Shown: positions 60,081 through 64,000 of the stretch, in pieces | How the letters are laid out: every line of letters starts with the position of its first letter | Numbering within the stretch: the stretch's first letter is position 1 | NCBI GenBank assembly: GCA_937872225.1 | Contig: CALMRZ010000017.1 | Span: 189,933-253,932 of the forward strand | Length of the DNA: 64,000 bases | Direction of reading: 5' to 3' | From: an uncultured Spirochaetota bacterium | Lineage (GTDB): Bacteria; Spirochaetota; UBA4802; UBA5550 | Program-made: the position numbers and the translations under genes | Notes under the pieces: model-generated | What the model was told of the DNA's origin: nothing | Seen by the model: only the letters and a program-made list of their open reading frames with translations | The model's database searches: none

Positions 60081-60102
60081 GCCCATGGGACGCCATGGGC
60101 CG
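60081..60102. other. Hairpin downstream of fliM
   Basis: A perfect 9-bp stem, GGCCCATGG (60081-60089) with CCATGGGCC (60094-60102), loop GACG. A small second palindrome TGGG-TATG-CCCA follows at 60104-60115. No T-run, so either transcript protection or a weak terminator. Confidence 0.45.
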
Positions 60103-60274
60103 TGGGTATGCCCATGTTACCTGGCTTAAAAAATTTTAACCTTCAGACCGGCAGTTTTTGCTTATCAGAGACCTCCCCGCATGCCATGATTTCTGCCAAG
60201 AGATCCCCTTTCGCCCGCTGAACAGGCCACGCTGGCTGAGGAGATTCCTGTATCATCAAGGGAGAAATAATATC

Positions 60275-61351
60275 ATGAAAAAAATCGTTGTGACCCTGCT
60301 TGCCGTCTGCTTCGCATTCCGGTCGGCGGTTTATCCCTGCACGTTTTTCGTCCTGAAGGCCGCGGACAATTCTGTCGTGAACGGCAGGTCGATGGAATAC
60401 CCCGTTGACCTGAAATCTGAAATCATCATCGTGCCAGCCGGGGTATCGGTGGAGAATAATGCAGTCAATGGAGCCCGTGGGATGGTCTTCACGACACGTT
60501 ACGGTTTTTTGGGAATCAATGCGTTCGGCATGAAAGACGTTTTCGTGGACGGTTTCAACGAAAAGGGCCTCTCGTTAAGCGGGCTGATGTACACCGGAGC
60601 CGAGTATCAGCAGCCCGTGCCGGGAAAATTCATCAATCTGGACAACTTCGCCACGTGGGTGCTCGGCAGCTTTGCGACGGTCGATGAAGTAAAGACAGCC
60701 ATGAGCGCTGTGTGCATATCCCCCAGCAGCGTTAAAAAAATCAAAGATATGGGGCTTCATGTGGCGATATCCGACATTTCCGGCAGAAGCATCGTGATAG
60801 AATTCATCAACGGAAACGTCGGCGTGTACGATAACCCTCTCGGCGTAATGACCAACCGGCCGAGCTTTGACTGGCAGATGACAAATCTGAGGAACTACAT
60901 TCATCTGGACCGCAACGACAGGAAACCCAGAAAACTATCCGGAGTGAAAATCGAACCCACGGGTGTGGGCAGCGGCATGGTGGGCCTTCCGGGCGACTGG
61001 ACGCCCCCGTCGCGGTTCGTCAGGATCGCCTTCGCAAAAGACGCGGCGCTTGTTCCGGGAAACGCAGAAGGAGCGGTGAACCTGTCGGAACACCTTCTCA
61101 ATATTGTCGATATACCGAAAGGGGTGATAAAGGAACACCCGATGCCGTTCATTACCGTGTACGGTTACGCACAATGGGTTGTCATAAAGGACATGACCAA
61201 CAGAGTGCTGTATTTCAAGACATATGAAAACACGGCATGGAAGACCGTTGATCTCAAGAAATTCGACCTGCAGTCCGGACAACCGAGAAAAGCAATGCCC
61301 ATTAATTCGGTACGAATGTCCGCCTTATATGCGAGCGGTATGTTTAAATAG
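60275..61351 (+). CDS. Exported choloylglycine hydrolase/penicillin V acylase family enzyme
   Basis: A 358-residue Ntn hydrolase from ATG 60275 (AAGGGAG ten bases upstream). A signal peptide (KKIVVTLLAVCFAFRSAVYP) would be cleaved before Cys22 of CTFFVLKAADNSVVNG, exposing the nucleophile without a propeptide. The oxyanion/substrate Arg is Arg38, sixteen residues after Cys as in bile-salt hydrolases. The Asp that follows in RNMD-type enzymes is Glu41 here. YDNPLGVMTNRPSFDWQM corresponds to the conserved TN segment. The family hydrolyses amide bonds in bile salts, penicillin V or N-acyl homoserine lactones. A free-living spirochaete need not meet bile, so penicillin or AHL are alternatives. 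It stands alone. Confidence 0.88.
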   Translation: MKKIVVTLLAVCFAFRSAVYPCTFFVLKAADNSVVNGRSMEYPVDLKSEIIIVPAGVSVENNAVNGARGMVFTTRYGFLGINAFGMKDVFVDGFNEKGLSLSGLMYTGAEYQQPVPGKFINLDNFATWVLGSFATVDEVKTAMSAVCISPSSVKKIKDMGLHVAISDISGRSIVIEFINGNVGVYDNPLGVMTNRPSFDWQMTNLRNYIHLDRNDRKPRKLSGVKIEPTGVGSGMVGLPGDWTPPSRFVRIAFAKDAALVPGNAEGAVNLSEHLLNIVDIPKGVIKEHPMPFITVYGYAQWVVIKDMTNRVLYFKTYENTAWKTVDLKKFDLQSGQPRKAMPINSVRMSALYASGMFK

Positions 61352-61723
61352 CCATTTGGTTTTTCAGCCATTGCCCCCGCCCGGGTGACACAATGACATT
61401 GAAGTTAATCCGGTCATCTGTCAACGGGAACAGTTCTGGACAGGGGCCTTAAAAAATTTTCATTTTGAAATTGAATGATTATTGCTTTGGGCGGATTGAT
61501 AACGTCGGGAAGTTCTTGTGATACAGTCATTATAGTGATGACAACAGGTTTAACTCTATTATTTCGCATGACATGTTTTGACTCACCTTTATATAAGCGC
61601 AGATTATATGCGCATGGTGAACGTCAAGTACAGTGGTCAGCCATTCGCACACCTGCCCCATCTTATAACCCGGCGGGGCGGCTTCCGCCGCCCCCCTTCT
61701 GAAAGGTGCTCGCCACCCACCCG
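61352..61723. other. Intergenic region with a GC-rich hairpin at the repeat-protein end
   Basis: These 372 bases show no gene. A perfect GC stem, GGGGCGGC (61675-61682), loop TTCC, GCCGCCCC (61687-61694), lies just after the stop codon of the minus-strand repeat protein and probably ends its transcript, though no T-run follows on that strand. A smaller inverted repeat GCGCA/TGCGC flanks GATTATA near 61600. Confidence 0.5.
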
Positions 61724-63904
61724 CTAGGGATACACGACAAGCCCGGACCCCCGGTAGATTGCTGCGATATTTTTCATAGATACGCCCCCGATAGCGGAGA
61801 AGCTCCCGCTCACGTACATCGTGCCGCCCGACAGGGCGAGCGAAGTTATCGAGCCGCTCGCGTTCGGGTCCCATCCCGCCGCGAGGTCGCCGGTGGCGGC
61901 GTCGAACGCGGCGAGACGGTTGCGCGCCTGGCCCGCAATGTTCATGAAGTTCCCGCCCGCGTACAACATCCCGTCCGCAAAAAGCAGGGTATTCACATAG
62001 TCGTCGGGGCTCGGGTTCCAGCCGGTGGCAAGCCCTGTCGCAGCGTCAAGGGCGGCTACGTAACGCCGGGACGCGCCGCCGATGGTGATGCTCATTGATG
62101 AAAAAATAGTCACATACACCGTGCCGTTATTCACTCCCATGACCCTTACGGATGAGGATGCGTTCGGGTCCCAATCAGTGGCGAGGCCGGTCGCCGCATC
62201 GAGCGCCGCTATGTTGTTGCGCGCCTGACCGCCGATCGCGGTGAAAGAGCCGCCCACGTACACGGTGTTTCCCGAAACTGCAATACCGCCGACACCTGTG
62301 ACCGGAACGCCACCGCTCGGATTCGGGTCCCAGTCGGTCGCGAGCCCCGTGCCCAGGTTAAGGGCGGCGAGATAGTTCCTTGACTGACCGCCGATGCTGG
62401 TGAAGTTGCCCCACGCGTATATCCTGCCGCCGGACAACAGTATTCCGTACACGGTACTGTTTGCGTTCGGGTCCCAGTCTGCAACGGCGCCTGAGGATGC
62501 GTTGAACGCGGCGAGGCGGTTGCGCGTCAGGCCGCCGAAGCTCGTGAACGACCCGCAGGCGTACATGGTGCCGCCCGAAACCGCAATGTCTCGGATTGAG
62601 CCGTTGATGCTGAAATTCAAATCGGTCAGGAGCCCCGTGCTCAAATCGACGGACGCGATTTTGGTCCTTGTTTGCGTATTTGAATTCGTGAATGACCCGC
62701 CGACAAGAGCGGCCCCGTTTCCCGCCGTGATGGTATAAACTATGTTGTCCAGATTCGGGTTCCAGTCAAGCGCATTGCCGGTTGAGGCGTCGAGCGCGGC
62801 GGCGCGGTTGCGCGCCTCTCCCCCGATGCTCGTGAAGTTGCCCCCCGCATACACGGTCGTTCCCGACACCGCCAGTGCCCGAACGTACGCGTTGGAATCG
62901 GGGTCCCAGTCTGTCGCGTTGTTGGTGTTCACGGTCGCGTCAAGCGCCGCGATTCGGTTGCGGGACTGCCCCCCGATGCTGGTGAAGAGCCCTCCCGCGT
63001 ACACGGTTGATCCGGATATCGCCAGGGCGTTTACCGCGTTGTTCGCGTTGGGGTCCCACTCCGTGGCGTTGTTGGTGTTTACCGTCGCGTCGAGCGCCGC
63101 GATGCGGTTGCGCGACTGTCCGCCGATGCTGGTGAAGAGCCCTCCCGCGTACACGGTTGATCCGGATATCGCCAGGGCGTTTACCGCGTTGTTCGCGTTG
63201 GGGTCCCACTCCGTGGCGTTGTTGGTGTTTACCGTCGCGTCGAGCGCCGCGATGCGGTTGCGGCTCTGGCCGCCGATCGCGGTGAAAGAGCCGCCCGCGT
63301 ACACGGTCGTTCCCGACACCGCCAGTGCCCTCACCGCGTCGTTCGCGGTGGGGTCCCACTCCGTGGCGTTGTTGGTGTTCACGGTCGCGTCGAGCGCCGC
63401 GATGCGGTTGCGGCTCTGGCCGCCGATCGCGGTGAAAGAGCCGCCCGCGTACACGGTCGTTCCCGACACCGCCAGTGCACTCACCTCGTCGTTTGCGTCG
63501 GGGTTCCAGTCATGGAGAGAGCCGTCACCGTTGATGCGCGCGATGCGGTTCCTTGTCGCGCCGTTTATTTTCGTGAAAGTTCCACCGATATACCACCCTC
63601 CTTGGCCGTCGGGCGCAGAAGCTGCAATGAGCCCATTAATAAGCGGCATTCTCTTCTTCGCGCTCAACGTGCCGTCAGTCAGGTTTACGATCGCGCCGCC
63701 CGGGGTATTGGCAGCCACCTGGTTGAAGTTACCCGCCATGTATAACCTGTTTTCATGAACCATGATTTTGTCGGCAGTATTGTCAACAGGGAACCACCGG
63801 TACCAGTAGGTTTGCGATGCGCCGGGAGACGGTGTGGCAAGGGCAAGAAGCGTCAGGACGCCGTCTTTACCGCCGTCTTCAAGGGACCGGCTGCATGACG
63901 CCAT
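61724..63904 (-). CDS. Tandem-repeat beta-propeller-like protein
   Basis: A 726-residue protein made almost entirely of twelve units of about 50 residues with the pattern RNRIAALDA-x-(12)-WDPNA-x-(8)-SG-x-VYAGG-x-FTSIGGQ. Such a repeat resembles delta-60/Kelch-like beta-propeller blades, usually ligand-binding or adhesive surfaces in secreted proteins. The first four full units carry a short insert (ATVNTNNAT) and are nearly identical, while later ones diverge. The annotated start (MASCSRSLEDGG) lies inside a 38-bp direct repeat, and the following GVLTLLALATPSPGAS looks like a broken signal peptide, so the true start is uncertain. No sorting or membrane anchor is seen at the C-terminus (GSGLVVYP). 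Confidence 0.7.
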   Translation of the reverse strand: MASCSRSLEDGGKDGVLTLLALATPSPGASQTYWYRWFPVDNTADKIMVHENRLYMAGNFNQVAANTPGGAIVNLTDGTLSAKKRMPLINGLIAASAPDGQGGWYIGGTFTKINGATRNRIARINGDGSLHDWNPDANDEVSALAVSGTTVYAGGSFTAIGGQSRNRIAALDATVNTNNATEWDPTANDAVRALAVSGTTVYAGGSFTAIGGQSRNRIAALDATVNTNNATEWDPNANNAVNALAISGSTVYAGGLFTSIGGQSRNRIAALDATVNTNNATEWDPNANNAVNALAISGSTVYAGGLFTSIGGQSRNRIAALDATVNTNNATDWDPDSNAYVRALAVSGTTVYAGGNFTSIGGEARNRAAALDASTGNALDWNPNLDNIVYTITAGNGAALVGGSFTNSNTQTRTKIASVDLSTGLLTDLNFSINGSIRDIAVSGGTMYACGSFTSFGGLTRNRLAAFNASSGAVADWDPNANSTVYGILLSGGRIYAWGNFTSIGGQSRNYLAALNLGTGLATDWDPNPSGGVPVTGVGGIAVSGNTVYVGGSFTAIGGQARNNIAALDAATGLATDWDPNASSSVRVMGVNNGTVYVTIFSSMSITIGGASRRYVAALDAATGLATGWNPSPDDYVNTLLFADGMLYAGGNFMNIAGQARNRLAAFDAATGDLAAGWDPNASGSITSLALSGGTMYVSGSFSAIGGVSMKNIAAIYRGSGLVVYP
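62940..63480 (-). repeat. Near-identical 150-bp tandem repeats inside the propeller gene
   Basis: The four consecutive units around 62940-63480 repeat with a 150-bp period. Two of them are identical over about 120 bases (from 62995 and from 63145). This DNA-level identity is far higher than that among the other units, so recent unequal crossing-over or gene conversion has probably amplified them. Confidence 0.85.
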
Positions 63905-63983
63905 GGCAACGTCAAATTATTGCTTGTAATGTTAAGGATGCGATTCCGTCTTCAAGGGACCGGCTGCATGACGCCATGGCAAC
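63873..63983. repeat. 38-bp direct repeat at the window edge (73-bp period)
   Basis: A 38-base sequence, CCGTCTTCAAGGGACCGG... to ...CCATGGCAAC, occurs exactly at 63873-63910 and again at 63946-63983, separated by 35 bases of unrelated sequence. The first copy contains the putative start codon of the repeat protein. Repeat and spacer sizes fall in the CRISPR range, but two copies are not enough to call an array; it could also be a local duplication. The window ends 17 bases after the second copy. Confidence 0.7.
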
Positions 63984-64000
63984 TGCAAAAATCATTGAAA

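Noticed and set aside
62742..63758. A 338-codon open frame on the plus strand opposite the repeat protein
   Set aside because: It is the shadow of the tandem repeats: the 150-bp period preserves openness in the antisense frame, the product shows only a mirrored repeat without a known fold, and no Shine-Dalgarno supports it.

Overview
The window looks like a chromosomal segment of a Gram-negative, flagellated, outer-membrane bacterium, most likely a spirochaete (Spirochaetota; a Leptospira/Leptonema-like grade is possible). The reasons are a canonical FliM, several lipoproteins with loose lipoboxes of the kind spirochaetes tolerate, a PorV/UPF0164-like outer-membrane barrel fused to an OmpA domain, a GHKL-HDOD protein, and a large fatty-acid beta-oxidation locus. 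Base composition looks moderately GC-rich and even throughout. I see no rRNA, tRNA, phage or transposase gene. The taxonomic call is inference from gene content.

Layout. 1-4.9 kb: the tail of an RND-type exporter, a decayed MuiA-like gene, pyruvate kinase, a VanW-domain protein and an exported AMMECR1-domain protein. 4.9-13.4 kb (envelope): a 1792-residue alpha-2-macroglobulin lipoprotein with an intact thioester motif, a palindromic intergenic repeat, a LapA-like protein, a SpoIID protein whose C-terminal half carries penicillin-binding-protein motifs, and ruvA. 13.5-20.6 kb: an efflux operon (tetR, tolC, hlyD, ATPase, two ABC-2 permeases, ATPase) with tandem palindromic operators at its promoter. 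20.7-30.1 kb: a DcrB/PsbP-like protein, an inositol-monophosphatase-family enzyme, a glycosyltransferase pair with a methyltransferase, the modular OmpA protein and a HAD phosphatase. 30.4-35.9 kb: htpG, an outer-membrane porin, a lipoprotein and purM.

35.9-46.3 kb is a fatty-acid island: a FadR-type GntR regulator faces fadI-fadJ-acyl-CoA dehydrogenase across a perfect 20-bp inverted repeat containing two sites that fit the FadR-subfamily consensus. An acyl-CoA ligase, a MaoC-like protein and a CaiB/AMACR-type enzyme follow. 46.4-47.8 kb is an ECF sigma module whose anti-sigma-like gene appears broken. Then come an isopropylmalate-dehydrogenase-family enzyme, a zinc-ribbon membrane protein, a GHKL-HDOD protein, an acyl-CoA synthetase pseudogene, PBP1A, an M55 D-aminopeptidase-like protein, a PilZ-like protein, fliM, an exported choloylglycine-hydrolase-family enzyme and a 12-unit tandem-repeat protein.

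Two themes recur. One is cell-wall and envelope biology (SpoIID-PBP fusion, PBP1A, M55, A2M, VanW, OmpA). The other is gene decay: four genes (MuiA-like, GyrI-like, anti-sigma-like, acyl-CoA synthetase) carry stops, frameshifts or deletions. The most novel-looking items are the SpoIID/transpeptidase fusion, the exported AMMECR1 protein, the double FadR-type operator, two structured intergenic palindromic elements, and a 38-bp direct repeat at the right edge that may continue beyond the window.
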